From Poecilobothrus nobilitatus (taxonomy: Eukaryota; Arthropoda; Insecta; Diptera; Dolichopodidae), in assembly GCA_947095535.1 (NCBI GenBank), contig OX352773.1:267708515-267772514 (forward strand): a stretch of DNA of 64,000 nucleotides, given 5' to 3'. The position numbers and the translations under genes were made by a program. The notes beneath the pieces were generated by a model, which was given only the letters and a program-made list of their open reading frames with translations, was not told the origin of the DNA and did not search any database. Positions 10,932 to 23,970 of the stretch are shown here, piece by piece (position 1 is the stretch's first letter; the number at the start of each line of letters is the position of its first letter).

Positions 10932-12651
10932 TTGTAGATTTTTAATTATTTTTGTTTTTTTATTTTTGTATTTAAAATAACATAATTATAAAATACAATT
11001 TATTTATTTTGTTTTCTTTTGTTTTAATGGGAATATGGTAACCTTTCTAACATCTCACCTCTGGTACCAATAAAGAAATAGAGAAAGAAGAAAATAATTA
11101 AAATTTTAACAAATTAAATAATTAAAGGATGAGTTTATTGGGATTTGTGCACTAAAATAGCTGTTTTCAAAGAAATCTTTATTATATTTAAGTAAAGAGA
11201 ACTTGCAAGTAGATATTAAGTGTAAATTTTGTAGAGGCATTAACACGATAGAGAGCGTCAAGCGTGGACGACTTTCTCTGCACTTGTTCTAGTCTGGGAA
11301 GAAAAATGCGGAAATATCTCGCTAGTTGCTTTTTTGGCTAAGATTTGGATGAACTCTCTGACATGGATCTGAGAAGCTTACAAAGCTTCTTTCGTCATAG
11401 TGGTATCATTGTGGTATAAATTAAAGGAAACTTAACACAAATTTTGACCGTATAAATTCTCTATCCTCTATCGTTTTGAAGGCACGTGATTACTGACGCC
11501 TTACGTCAGACTTTAGCAATAAAAAACAAAGTGTTATCTGCCTGTATTGTATCCATGTATAATATTATTTTTGTAAAAGACTATAGAATAAGTGAATATT
11601 TAATAGAATCAATTCTTATATCATTATTAGTTCTTATAGATTAGATGTGGTCGGCTTTAAATAGCAATGTTTAGTTCGCTTATAGTAAGATTCAAATAGT
11701 ACTTATCGTTATTTTGCTATACACAAATCTAACAACTAATGATAATAAAATAGTTAATAGTTATTTTATTGAAATATGGTATAAGATTGAAGTTTGGAAA
11801 TGTGTCATAATTGGTGCAGCTGTACAACAATTCATATAGATTGAAATCTAGATTTGATCTGTCTAGATTTTCATACAAATAAATCTAGATTCTAATACAA
11901 AAATTGTATTTTTAGTGTACCCTAAAACCTTACTTTTATATTCTAATTATGGTGAACTCTTTATTTTATTGAGTCTATTGGAACTACTAATTATTAAATT
12001 ATTCAACTAATATGTTTGTATTATTTATTCAAATTAAAATTTATGTATGTGTTTTGTAGTTTAAATGAAATTAAAAATTTTTGCAATTGGTATTTTTAAT
12101 CCATTAATTTTTATGGGTCCATGATATAATTAAATTTGCAAATTAACAAAGATTATTTTTATTTAAAAGTAAAAATTGACTAAAGTCAAAACTTAAAATT
12201 CCATTTAAATATTGGCCAAAAACTTTGACTTAAAATCTATAGTTTAGTTTCTGTTTAATTAAAATTTAAAGGCTTCTAAACTTTTTAGGTACTTAAATAT
12301 CTTTTAATATTTATATCCATTATATCTTAAATATCATTTAAATATAATGGGTAGTTTTACATTTAAGTTGCGATAGATCGATACTTAAGAGTCGATGAGA
12401 GAATTTCAATGCTTTATCTATTAATCTCCATCATCTTCAAAAATTTCAAAAAATTAAAATGACAAAATATTTTTATAATCATTTTGTCTCGGAGTTAATT
12501 TAATCGGATTGAAACTTAACTTAAATAATGATGAATATGTAAAAAGCACTAAATAAAATTTTTTTTTAATCATAATTGGATATAATTAAAAAAAAATTTC
12601 GAGTAGAAATACAAAAAGAATTTACATTTTAATTAATTTTTCCGTATTTTT

Positions 12652-13856
12652 TATACCCTACACATTTAGTATAGGGTATATTAACTTTGGTATGGTGTTT
12701 GTAACCACCAAAAGGAAGCGAGTTAGGTATAGACATGTAGATATATATTCTGAATCAGGATCACCTCCTGAGTCGATTTAGCGATGTCCGTCCGTTCATC
12801 CGTCCGTCCGTCCGTACGCACGATAACTCAAAAAATAATGATGCTATCTTGATGAAATTTATACTGTAGGTTAACAATGACTAAGGTAAGGCGGGGATTG
12901 TAAATGAGGCAAATCGGACCATGCATTCGGGTACTTCCCATACAACTCCCAAAACCGAATACGCATATCTTCGAAATTAATAAAGATAGAAACTTAAAAT
13001 TTTGTACGAGGCTGTGTTTTCCTGAATCTCTGATATCCCTAAAATTTGAGATGAATTGGAGTGGTTGTTCGGGTAGCTCCCATACAACTTTCGAAACCGA
13101 ACAAGCATATCTTCGAAATTAATAAAGATAAAAACTTCAAATTTAGTACTAGGGTGTTGTTTCCTGAATCCCTTATTTGTCCAAAATTGGAGATGAATTG
13201 GAGGAGCTGTTCGGGTACCTCCCATACAACTCCCAAAACCGAACAAGCATATCTTCGAAATTAATAAAGATAGGAACTTCAAATTTGATACGAGGGTGCT
13301 GTTTCCTAAATCCCTAATTTGCCTAAAATTTGAGATGAATTGGAGTGATCGTTCGGGTACCTCCCATACAACTCCCAAAACCGAACAAGCATATCTTCGA
13401 AATTAATAAAGATAGAAACTTCAAATTTGATACCAGGGTGTTGTTTCCTGAACCCCTGATTTTCTTAAAATTTCAGATGAATTGGAATGGTTGTTCGGGT
13501 ATCTCCCACACACCTCCCAAGATCGAACAAGCATATCTTCGAAATTAATAAATATAAAAACTTGAAATTTGATATAAGAGTATTCTACCCTGATGATGTC
13601 TCTAAAATTGGAGATGAATTGGGGTGGTGGTCCGGGTGCCTTCACACACTTCCCAAGACCTTACAAGCATATCTTCGAATTTAATAAAGATAGAAACCTG
13701 AAATTTTGTACAAAGGTTGTAAAAGCATTTATTTTTTTTAGCTTATATTAAATACCTAACTAAAATAACTTATGGATTTTTAATTTAATTTAAATTTTTT
13801 AGGTGTAGCGTATAAATAAGTCGGTTGCATCGACTTACTGTTACTTTTACTTGTTT
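12652..13856 (+). mobile_element. DINE/HINE-like element with internal tandem array (DINE-TR type)
   Basis: Left end TATACCCTACACA (12652-12664), mirrored by TAGGTGTAGCGTATA (13800-13814) as a short inverted repeat. Beyond the right repeat come a stem-loop AAGTCG/CGACTT (13818-13823 with 13831-13836) and the ending ACTTTTACTTG. Near the left end are AAGCGAGTTAGGTATAG, GAATCAGGATCACC, GAGTCGATTTAGCG and a (GTCC)n microsatellite at 12786-12815. This order (subterminal inverted repeat, block, GTCY microsatellite, body, inverted repeat, stem-loop) is the published architecture of Drosophila DINE-1/HINE elements. The body is a 142-bp tandem array. Confidence 0.8.
12903..13725. repeat. 142-bp tandem repeat, about 5.7 copies
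   Basis: The marker GCATATCTTCGAA occurs at 12963, 13105, 13247, 13389, 13531 and 13667, giving spacings of 142, 142, 142, 142 and 136 bp. Each unit reads approximately CGGGTACCTCCCATACAACTC, then CCAAAACCGAACAAGC, AATTAATAAAGATAGAAACT, a GTTTCCTGAATC block and GATGAATTGGAG. Central units look more alike than the outer ones. Because the unit is nearly stop-free, overlapping ORFs appear on both strands; 142 is not divisible by three, so these are artefacts rather than genes. Confidence 0.92.
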
Positions 13857-16800
13857 TTTGTACACTTTGTCATAAATTTTTTAGTACAATTCGAATAGTT
13901 GAAAATTCGATGAAATAAATTAAGATTGTAAGTTATTTAATAAAAAAGAAAATGTAAGAATTCATATAAAGAATAAGAATAATAATATTATTTGTAAGTG
14001 TATTTGCTTAAGTTGTAGGAGCTTCATGCATTTTTTTTTGGTATTTTTGGCCCGACAAGTAATCTGATTCAGTGTACGGTATTAAATATTGGCTAGGATT
14101 GACAGAACATTTAAGGTATCTACAAAAGACTCTTTATAAAAATATGTAAGTATTCCTAAAATGAAATTAGTTTTACGCAGTTTTATGTACCTACTGTTTT
14201 GAACTGCGAAACTTCGAAAATTCAAGCCTTAATACTGCTTAGGATAACTGTAAATGTTGAAATTCTATAAAACAATAAAAAGTTGATTTTCTTAAGGATT
14301 TTCCTGGATCATAACTGAATTTGTGATATTATTTTATTTACTTGTTAAAATCTAGTTTTCATACTATTCGTATTTAGAATGAAAATAAATAAAAAGTTGA
14401 TTTGTTGTTTTAGAAAAAGATCAAAAAAGGATTACAAAATTTTAATTTTTTTTTTATGCATTGAATAAGAGTATTGAACTTTTATTTTAATCAAAAATGG
14501 ATTTAAAGCATTTTTAATTTATTTATTTTATCTTTTATTCTTAAGAATCAATTATAAATATTAAGAAAAAAAAATTTTTTTTTTTAAATGTTGATCCATC
14601 ATATTTTTTTATCTCCTTTAATTTTTGTACCTGAAGATAATTTTGTTCATTACATTAATAATCCTTTTTCTTCTTTTTTTTTTTTTTTTTGTTTGAATTC
14701 TTAAAGAAAAATTTCTAAGTGATTGATGTCTCAAGTTAAACCTCAAAAAAAGTAATGAATTTTATGATTGATTATAATTTTTTAAGTAAAGACATTTTCT
14801 TTTTCTTCTTCATTAAATTTTAAAACGTAATTAATAGAAAACCTTTGATTTTTATGAATTGTTTTTTTTTAATAATGAAATCCGTTTTGAAAATTTTCCT
14901 TTTTTCTAACTGTAAATTAAATTAGAATCAAAAAAGATGCTTCCAAAAACTAAGAAAAAACTATTTAAACTTTTGTTTAGCAGGCATTCATTTTTTATTT
15001 GATATTAGGTATTTTTTTGATCGTTTGTTTTTTCAAACACATCTTTTGAGTTTTAAATTTTAAGCAAACCAGATTCATTTTAAATCTGAGTTATTTAGAG
15101 AATATAAGAAAATGAATGGTTCATATTCATTTAATATATGAAAAAATTACTTAAATCTGATACGTCATCTCTGACGGATTCTCTTAATATTAGTAAATTA
15201 GAAAACTTAAATTACATTGTACCTTTTAAGATAAAACTGTGATAATACACCGAGTAAAATTGAAATTTATAATGTTTTCACTTAATATAGTTATGATAAA
15301 AGTATATAATTAAATAATTGGTTTGATTTTGTTCATTTCATTTCCTTAGAAATCAATTTTCACGTTTATTCTTAACTCTTTTTTTTTTTTTTTGTTATAT
15401 TAAAAATGTCTGAATCAAATTTCTTAAGAAATTTGTCAAGATATTTAAGAATCCTTTTTATGTTATACGAGTAGTATTCGATTTATCTATAAAATAAAAG
15501 TTAAAAAAGTAATTTAATACATTACGAAAATTTAATAATAGTTATTTTGAGTAAAACGCACCAACCTACAAACATTTAGATTTTTAAGATATAATTCAGG
15601 TTTTTCTTTTTTATCCTTATTTTATTTAGAGGTTATGGTCGGATGAATTAATTTAACCACCTAAAAGTCATTCAAATCATAACAAAGATTCAAGGAAGGT
15701 GTTCTTCAGGAACATTGCCATATAAATATGAGTAGGTACAAAAAAAAAAAAAACATGAAAAAAAAAGAGTTTTAAAGAGTAAATTTCAAAAGAAAAATTT
15801 TATCATGTAAAATATAAAACAAATTCAATATAAAATTACATACATTATTACATTCCTATATCCTATATTCCTATATGTATTATGTACAAACATAAAGAAC
15901 TTTTTTTTTTCCAATTAAGTTTCTCAAAGCAGTGAATCTTGGTGCCACTAGTAAACAAAAGAAAAACATTTTCATCTTTAGATGGCAGATTACAGATTAC
16001 AGAATTTGACAGTTTAAAAAAAAAAAAAACAAAAAATATCAGAAGAAAAAAATTATATTGGAGAGAATAAGGAATGGAATAAAAAGGAAAAAATAAGGTG
16101 TAAAAGATATGAAAAATAAAAAAAAAAAATTTAATAAAAAAGAAAAAGGAAAAATATTTTTTAAAGATATATTACTTCAACGAAAATGACATTTAAACAT
16201 TTTAAGTGCGGTATGCGTCAAAGGACCGACCAGATTATAATTTTTTTTTTTTTTAAAAAAGTACATTTGTAACAAATTTTGTATCTTAAGATGCATTTCT
16301 AATAAAAATATCTGATGACTGTTAAATTAATTTAAAATTTTTTAATTTATGTTTGAAATTATTAAATATGATATACATAAGTTAAATCTAATTAAAAGGA
16401 AATGCCAGAAAAGGAATATTTATTCTAGAATTAATAGTAACGGTTTTACAAAAATCTTTAATATTAAAATTCTTAAGTTTTTATATTAAAGACGTAGCTT
16501 AGGTAAAGTAAAGTTAACTATTGATCAGAATTTTGTATTGCCAATGTAATTGACAAGTAATTAAAACAACAAAATTTCAGAAGTTATAAAAAATACAAGA
16601 TAGATGGTCACTCTACTAAGTCTCATAAAAAGCGATAAAATGAAACGTGCGTTTAAAAAAAGACGGTAAAGCGTGCTTTTTCGTCATTTTACCTATTTGT
16701 TTTGTTTCTTTTATTTTTTTTTTCCTTCGGCAATAAAATATTATATATTAATATGCCTATACAAACTCATATATGTATTCTATGTATATATATGTATTTT

Positions 16801-18231
16801 TGTTCTCCAAAAAAGTTAGGCCGTTAAAACTAATCTAAAGTTAAAAAAATTGTAAAATTTCTTCGTTCCATTTTATGTCCATTTTTTAAACAAAAAAGAA
16901 AAAGAAAAAATAGAACGGATAATAGAAAATCGTGTATAAAAAATATTTATTTTTTTCCAATTACTTTTCTTATTATATTTTGAAATGAAAGAAAGAGATA
17001 GAGATAGCAAAAAGAAAATAAAGACTTTTATCATATGCCTGATCATTTCCTTAAGGCAAAAATCTTGTTAAAAAATAATTTCACAATATTATATTTCACA
17101 AAAAAATTTAAAAATATCAAATACACTTGTTTGCAGAAGGAATGTGACTACTTTCCTCAAAATAACTTAGTAGGTGGAGGCCACTATGAAAGGTGTATTT
17201 TTAAATTGGGAGAAAATTTCTGGTTTTCTTTTAATTTAATTTTATTTTTCTATTCAACTTTAAAAAAAAATCTCAAAGTAATAAAAATTGAAAAACTTTA
17301 AAAAATCGATTTAAAAAAACATGCTATTATTTAAAACCAAGAGTTTTTACAAGCACACAATTTCAAAACGAATGGTGACTTTATTGAATCAAAATTTCTG
17401 TTTTTCTTAGAATTTTTTCGGTGAAAAACACTTTGAAAAACTTAAAGAAACTTTCTTTAATTTTACTATGAACCGCATCTTCTGGATGGCCTAAAATTGC
17501 ACAAGTTTTTAATTTTACCTAGCATACATTAGTATACAGAAATAAACGGGCGGACGGATGGACATAGTAAAATTTAAATGTAAAGTATTAAAACAAATAT
17601 TTATTTTGTTTTTTTTTATTTTTCGGGAGTTATAAATAAAAAAATTTTTTTGTTTTTGTTTAGGTTTTTCCAAAGTTTTCCAATATAGATTGAAATACAT
17701 GTAAGTCTTAGAAAAAGAACAAAAAACCAGCACTTTGTAAATGAAGTTTTCAATTTAAATAATCTAATTAAAAGGAACGAAGATAAAAATGTAGGTACCA
17801 TATACTGTATGTGTAATTTAATTAATTCAATGTGATAAAATGTGATAAATTTTAATAGGATATCGTTTTCTTCTATTATAGTTATCGAAGATATTAGTGA
17901 AATTGTTGCGCCTATAATGTATGTATTTATTATTTAAAACGGAAAGTTTTTTTTTATTCTACTGAAAGTTTTGACTGATATAAAACTTTTGTTGGATGGA
18001 TTAATTTCTTTTTTTTTTTATAAGGGGCGATGGAAAACATCGAAAGTGATTCAAAGGAACTGCAGGAGGTTCCTTTCGATAGTGTTGGACTTTAACCAAC
18101 CAAAACCACCCCCTTTAAAACCAAACTTTAGAATGGGTCCTTTAATACATAGTGATATAATATACAGTTTGGTTTTGGGAACAAGGATGAGGCAAGGATT
18201 ACTTGAGAATTTGGCTTTATGATAATTAGTA

Positions 18232-18470
18232 TTATGGAGGATGGAGGAAAAAATCTAAAGAGTTATTTTGAAGAAGGATTTTAATGTTCTTCTTAAATTT
18301 CGTTATATCGTACATATATGAATTACCAAGTTTTGGGAACACATGTAAGGCAGAAGCTTCCATAAACGCGAGGTGCGCATAATTAACGAATTTTCGAATA
18401 CCGTGGTACATCATCTTGATAGTTCGATAGTGTATGTGTGAGGATCTGTCTTCCAATGTTCAACACTTCT
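18232..18470 (-). pseudogene. Possible 3' fragment of a LINE ORF
   Basis: The minus strand has a 74-codon open frame, including MMYHGIRKFVNYAHLAFMEA and YDITKFKKNIKILLQN. The ending 'T-K-F-K-K-N-I-K-x-L-L' is like the C-terminus of many non-LTR retrotransposon ORF2 proteins, and the local base composition is richer in G+C than its surroundings. No reverse-transcriptase motif is visible next to it. It could instead be another decayed gene. Confidence 0.3.
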
Positions 18471-21159
18471 CAGAAAAACAACTTGCAGTACCCCTGGATG
18501 ATTTGTGATGTTTTCCAACCATCCTCGTAAACATTTTTGTTTTTAAAAGATTATGTTTTATTACTCTGAACTTCGTCAATTCGTTTTGACATGTAGTTGT
18601 TTTATATATTGTGAAAATGGGGAGTTGGCTTACCAAAACGTTGCTATCTAAAATATTAAATATATATTTTTGTTACCCAACTCTTACAGCCACAGTAAAT
18701 CTTCTTATATAATTATGCTTGAAATTACAACATTGTAACAGTATTTTTATCCAAAACTTATATTTCCGCCCAAAATCCTCATTAAACCATTTACTAAAAA
18801 CTTTCTTTTTATAACCACATTAAACCACTATTACTTTGAAAGTTTTAGTTTTGAGATTTCATATTTAGACTTTGACACTGCCATTTATTTTGTTCTACAA
18901 ATAGCTTTGTTATATATATATCAGTATAAACTTGGTAGAACTTTGGTTGTTTATCATTAATCAGTAAGTTTTGAGTAGTTCACTATTATTGAAATCCTCT
19001 GTATAAAAATATTTGAAAAATGAGCAGGGTATGGAATGCTTTTAAAACCATTTGAAACGAAAACGCAAAATCGCTTTGTATTAAATGTATAAGGTAGTAG
19101 AAAATATGTAACTGATCCAAAATTTAAAAACATGAACAACTGCACTGCATTAATTTATATACAATAACTAAGTTCCTTTTTTTAATATGACAAAAAACTC
19201 AACTCAACTTTTCATGTTGCTGAACTTTGATGCAAAATGAAACCAGCAAAGTTGCCAAATGATGTCGATGCATCATGAAGATGTTCTTAACTTCAGTGGG
19301 TCTGCCTTAAAATATCCGAATAGATACACTCTTTAAATTTGAAAAATTAGGTAGAGTATGTAAGAACCTTTCAAAAACGGAATCAGTTTTCTTCCTTCAA
19401 CGCCCTAAGATAAATGAGGAGGTATAATCCTAAACCAAGTTACTGCCCCTCCATGGGGGACTTTTTTATTTTTGAAAGAAAGTAGTATCTGGTATTAAAT
19501 TTCTATTATTAATTTAATCAGTAACGAATAATGGTGGTTTTTAACCATGTGCTTTAATTGTAATTGAAAAGGCCGCTAACCTAGAGGTAGCCCAAAACTT
19601 GTAGTAGATATATTTAAAAACCTTTTTAGTTCAAATAACCTTATAAAAATAAAAATAAATTACTCTTACTTAAATTTATTTTAAAAACTGTTAAATATAC
19701 TACGAGTTTTAGGGTACTTTTAGGTTAGCAGTTTTTTTTAGTTATTAATAGTTATTTATTTTTTTTTTATTTCTGTGGTAAATCCTCTTTCTTTTATATT
19801 ATGGTAAATACCGGAATGTCATACTAGACAAATTTTGATTTAAAAAAATATAGTACCTATATGGAAGTTCTGTTGGTTTTAGATTTATTCGTTCTTTCTA
19901 GGATTATTTTCCTAATTAATGGTTGAAAAGAAAAATTTTTTAATAAATAATTTATAAAAAATAAATAAAATGATAAAAATATAAAAATATTGAAAACAAA
20001 AAAAAAAAAAACAATTTACTGGAATTAAATACACGTGTATTTCAATAATTCTTTTGATGTTTTTCCAGAATTACTTCAAGTCATTTTGGATTTTATTTGT
20101 TATACTTAAATTCAACATTTTTTTTTTCCTTTGTTGTAATAAAAAAATTCTAAAGATATATTAAAAAAAATTAAAAATTTGGTTAGTTCTTCTTATGAAA
20201 TTATGAAAAATTAAAATTGTAAGCGGATTTATTTTATCCAATAGAAACTTTTAAAAGATGACGAATTCAAAGATTTATTTATTAGATTGTTATTAGGTAT
20301 GTATAAATCTTTAAAATCTGTTTGAACTGTAATAATACAAAGTGTAATTCTGATAAATTGTTGTAATATTTTATTGTTGACAGTTAAATTTTTCAGAATT
20401 TCTAATTATATATTATAATATTTTGTATTTGTTTTAAGAGATTTCGTTATTTATTTTGAAAGTTTGAATACTGCGTTTAAATAAAATATAAGATATTAAA
20501 GGTGGAATTGTTTAGTAAAGTATTTTTCTTTCATTAAATTAATTTTTTTTTAGACAATGTTATTAACAGGAGTAAATTTTATATTTAAACAAATTAGTTT
20601 TGACTAATGATAAAAATTTTAATAAAAACACAAGCGCTGAAATCCGTTAACAGATCAGAATCTAGTTAACTTCGTGTTAACACTTATAATACATAAATTT
20701 TGAAACATAATGTGATTAACCATTTTGCTAGGAAAAACAAAAATCTTTAAGAGTTCCAAATAATAATTTTGTAAAATATATTTTCGGTCTGTTCTTTTGA
20801 AATGATTTGCAGATAATGTAATTTCTGTTTTATTACGGAATATCAAAAAGTACAATATTTCTTGGGGTTCTTTTAAATGCTTCTTTTTTTTTCTATCTCA
20901 AATCTCAACAAAAGTTTGGAAATTAGTTTAAAAATTAAAAAAATTTTTTTTTTTAAATAAAGAGAAATTTTAAAACACACTCGTTACCGAAACTTGAGAA
21001 AAGTTTGGGGCTTCTTTTTAGTTAAAAAAATTACATTGCTTACAAAAAATTTGATGTAATTCACTTACAATTCTTTTTTTGACGAATCTTCGTACAACAT
21101 TCGTATTATTCGTATTATTATTACATTCGTAATAAGCGGATTAATTGTTTTAGTTCCTT

Positions 21160-21362
21160 ACAGCCCCACTCCTAATCCAATGTTTCCACATCCATTTCCT
21201 ATCTTTTCCTATCTCTACTCCGTAACCAATATAGTGCGTTAGCAGGCAAGGGTTTCATCATATTATATTGGTTAAAGGGGAAGATGGGTTTAGTCAGCAA
21301 GAATCTGACACTACCAAGGAGAAATTTTTGGTGTCTTTAGAAGATTCCCACCTCCCTCAGAA
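21160..21362. repeat. Island of higher G+C, probably old transposon debris
   Basis: It stands out from neighbouring sequence by composition (CAGCCCCACTCCTAATCC, CTTCCACACATT-like segments, CACTACCAAGGAGAAA, CCCACCTCCCTCAG). There is no open frame or recognised motif. It may be a fragment of a LINE, but I cannot align it to anything in the window. Confidence 0.3.
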
Positions 21363-21710
21363 AAAAAAAAGAAACATTCGTATTATACAAAAAATGCAGG
21401 CAATCGGTCAAACTGTTCTTAGTTGAAAGCGAAAAATTTCTTGAAAAAAAAGTTAGTAGTACTTGGAGCAAAGTCGGAGCATCGAATTTCTTTTACATAA
21501 AGTTACACGTACAAAAAAAATAAATTTAAAGTTTTAAAAAGGTTAAATAGTAGAGACGGATATAAAATATCAAAGCTGGTACCGAAGGAAATACTTGACT
21601 GTACTTGCCTTCGAGTGGCATTCTTCCAAAGTTCGGTTTCAATGAGATAAACGGTATGCCAATACCTAAAGGACAAGCAAATATTTACTTAGCTTTATAT
21701 AATAAATATA

Positions 21711-21972
21711 CGCGACATCCAAATTGCATAAAAAAAGCGTTTGGATGCGCTACAAATACACATAAAGTTTTTTAATTCATTGTAAAACCGATGTTTCGCG
21801 TCTAAATGCAATGTAAATGAAATACAATTTAGAACAACTTTTTCACCGGTTAAATAACAATTCAAACAAGAAAAACAAACTCATATCGTAGGCGATGTAC
21901 AAACTATCATAATGCCACTTGAATCATAATACTTTGCATCGGATGCTTGTTTTATGCAATTTGGATGTCACG
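21711..21972. mobile_element. MITE-like element with 28-bp inverted ends
   Basis: The left end CGCGACATCCAAATTGCATA (continuing AAAAAAGC, 21711-21738) is complementary to the right end GCTTGTTTTATGCAATTTGG (continuing ATGTCACG, 21945-21972) with few mismatches. The element is about 262 bp with no coding capacity. The secondary motif TTGGATGCGC / GCATCGGATGC just inside the ends is also partly inverted. No clear target duplication. Confidence 0.65.
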
Positions 21973-23875
21973 GATATTGACAATGGTTGATAGAAATTTC
22001 TTAATTATATACTCGTATAAAATAATTTTATAAATTAATTAAAATCAGATTTTAAAAATACAAAAAATATAACAAGGGTAAGCCGTTTACGAGATAGGTT
22101 CACTTTATTAAATTTAAAGGAACAACAATTTATCATATCGAAACTTTTTTTACAGAAAGTCATTGTGATAGGTATGAGAAAAATTAAATCTTCTACCCTT
22201 ATTACCACTTTAATAATACCTTAATATTTTTATTTTACGTGATCCCAATTTAATTTTTTTTTTTAATTTGTGAAAAGATATTTAAATTTGAAAATTAAAA
22301 TAAAAATAAAATAAAAATAATTTAATATAAAAATTTAAAAGGAAGAGGTTTTAACTATACAACAAAAAAACTCCTGTGTATTTGTTAGTCAATTTAATCG
22401 CATTTAACTGTAATCTTTTTCACGAGTTCCCGTTGATATTTTTAACCCCTTTCTAAATATTTAACTTAGGTACTCAGTTATTTTTTGAAACCTGTTCGAG
22501 TTTATTTACATACTAAACCATATTGGATAACAAAAAAAATGAAGTCTATATCTTAGATATATACACGCACACTGACATGCAAAATTGTAGAACATGTTCA
22601 ATATAATTTTATATAAATATTTATTATTTATACAATAATTTTGTAAGTGAAATTTAGATTTTAATTTATCTTTATGGACGAATTGGTTATCAATATTGTT
22701 TTAAACAAACTTTTCTGTATAAGTTCCCATTACTTTAATATTTGTTGGTTTCACAAAAAATATGAAAAACACAAATTTAAGGAAAAAAACTTAATTGAAA
22801 ACAATTGAACTTAAGATTTAAGTAGAAGATATTATGCATTAAATTTCAATTTCTTAATGATCGTACTTACTTACACAATACTCATACAGTTTAAATATAA
22901 ATATTTTACTTAATCCAATTAATGACCTGTGCATTAATTATTTTGCATATTATTGTAGTTAAAAAATATATACAAAGTAATTAGATAAAATGTCAGAGTA
23001 CGATAGCATCCTAATTTATCTTTGCTTAATATTAGTTTAAATTTTTTTTTTTTTTTTTTTTGGAAACGTTTTGATAAAAAAAATTCCGCCTTCAATTTAG
23101 ACCTACTGTTTTTCTACCAACACTAGAAATTTTATGTATTATATAGAAAACAAAAACCTACTTATTATCCAAATCAGAAAATTCTATTTAAAGAAAAACA
23201 AAAACAGAGTGAAAAATAGAAAAAAAAAATTAAAAAAAAAATATGATTTTTATACTGTTTTTCCTCGCAAAAACGGATCAATAAAACGTGACTGGAATTC
23301 TTCAAACCAAAAAAAAAACAATATGGAAACAAATAAAGGAATGAGAGATTTTCGTTTTATTTTGTATTTCGATTAAGTTTTGTTTTTACTAAGATTCTAA
23401 AATATTATAAGATTTTCACAGTTAAGCTTTAAAAATATGCAAGGAAAATTAAGAGCACAAAAAATCTGACAAATAGGTGCAGGTTAAAAAATCTCATGTC
23501 CAAAGCTTTCGTATTGGCTTTTTTGTCGCCCTTTACTGAGCTAAAAGTTCCATTGAGCTTTTGAATTACCTCTGGGCGATAAAAGTTTCAAAACAAAAGT
23601 CCCATGAAACTTCCATTCATCGATGTGAGTAAGACGTTTAAACCATACCTTCAAAAGTAATATATGTTCATTTAAAAATATTAAAGTACAATATAATAAG
23701 CACTGTTATATAAGCACTGTTTTATAAGCCTATAATCGGATTACGACTAACTTAGGTAAGTCATAAGTTCGAAATAGGCGGTAAACTGTGCATCTGCAAA
23801 AAAAATTCCAAATACGGAAGATCAAGGCCACAAAATGAGGGTTTCAATAATTTTGTTAGCGGATGAATTAAAGTG

Positions 23876-23970
23876 TAGGTAGGGGCTACTATTTGAAATG
23901 CTTTGATTTTGGAATATGAATTTAAAAAAATAATTAGGAGACATTTTATAGTTGTTTAAAAATTAGGACT
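23876..23970 (+). repeat. Dispersed repeat R2, copy 2
   Basis: Contains GGTAGGGGCTACTATTTGAA, TGCTTTGATTTTGGAATATG, AAAAAAATAATTAGGAG and ATTTTATAGTTGTTTAAAA, parallel to the copy at 52720. Confidence 0.5.

Noticed and set aside
12903..13684. Six overlapping ORFs on both strands, up to 133 codons
   Set aside because: They arise from a 142-bp tandem repeat with few stops; the unit is not a multiple of three and the peptides are repeats of noncoding DNA.
17971..18222. 83-codon plus-strand ORF
   Set aside because: It overlaps possible LINE debris; no domain and no support on this strand.
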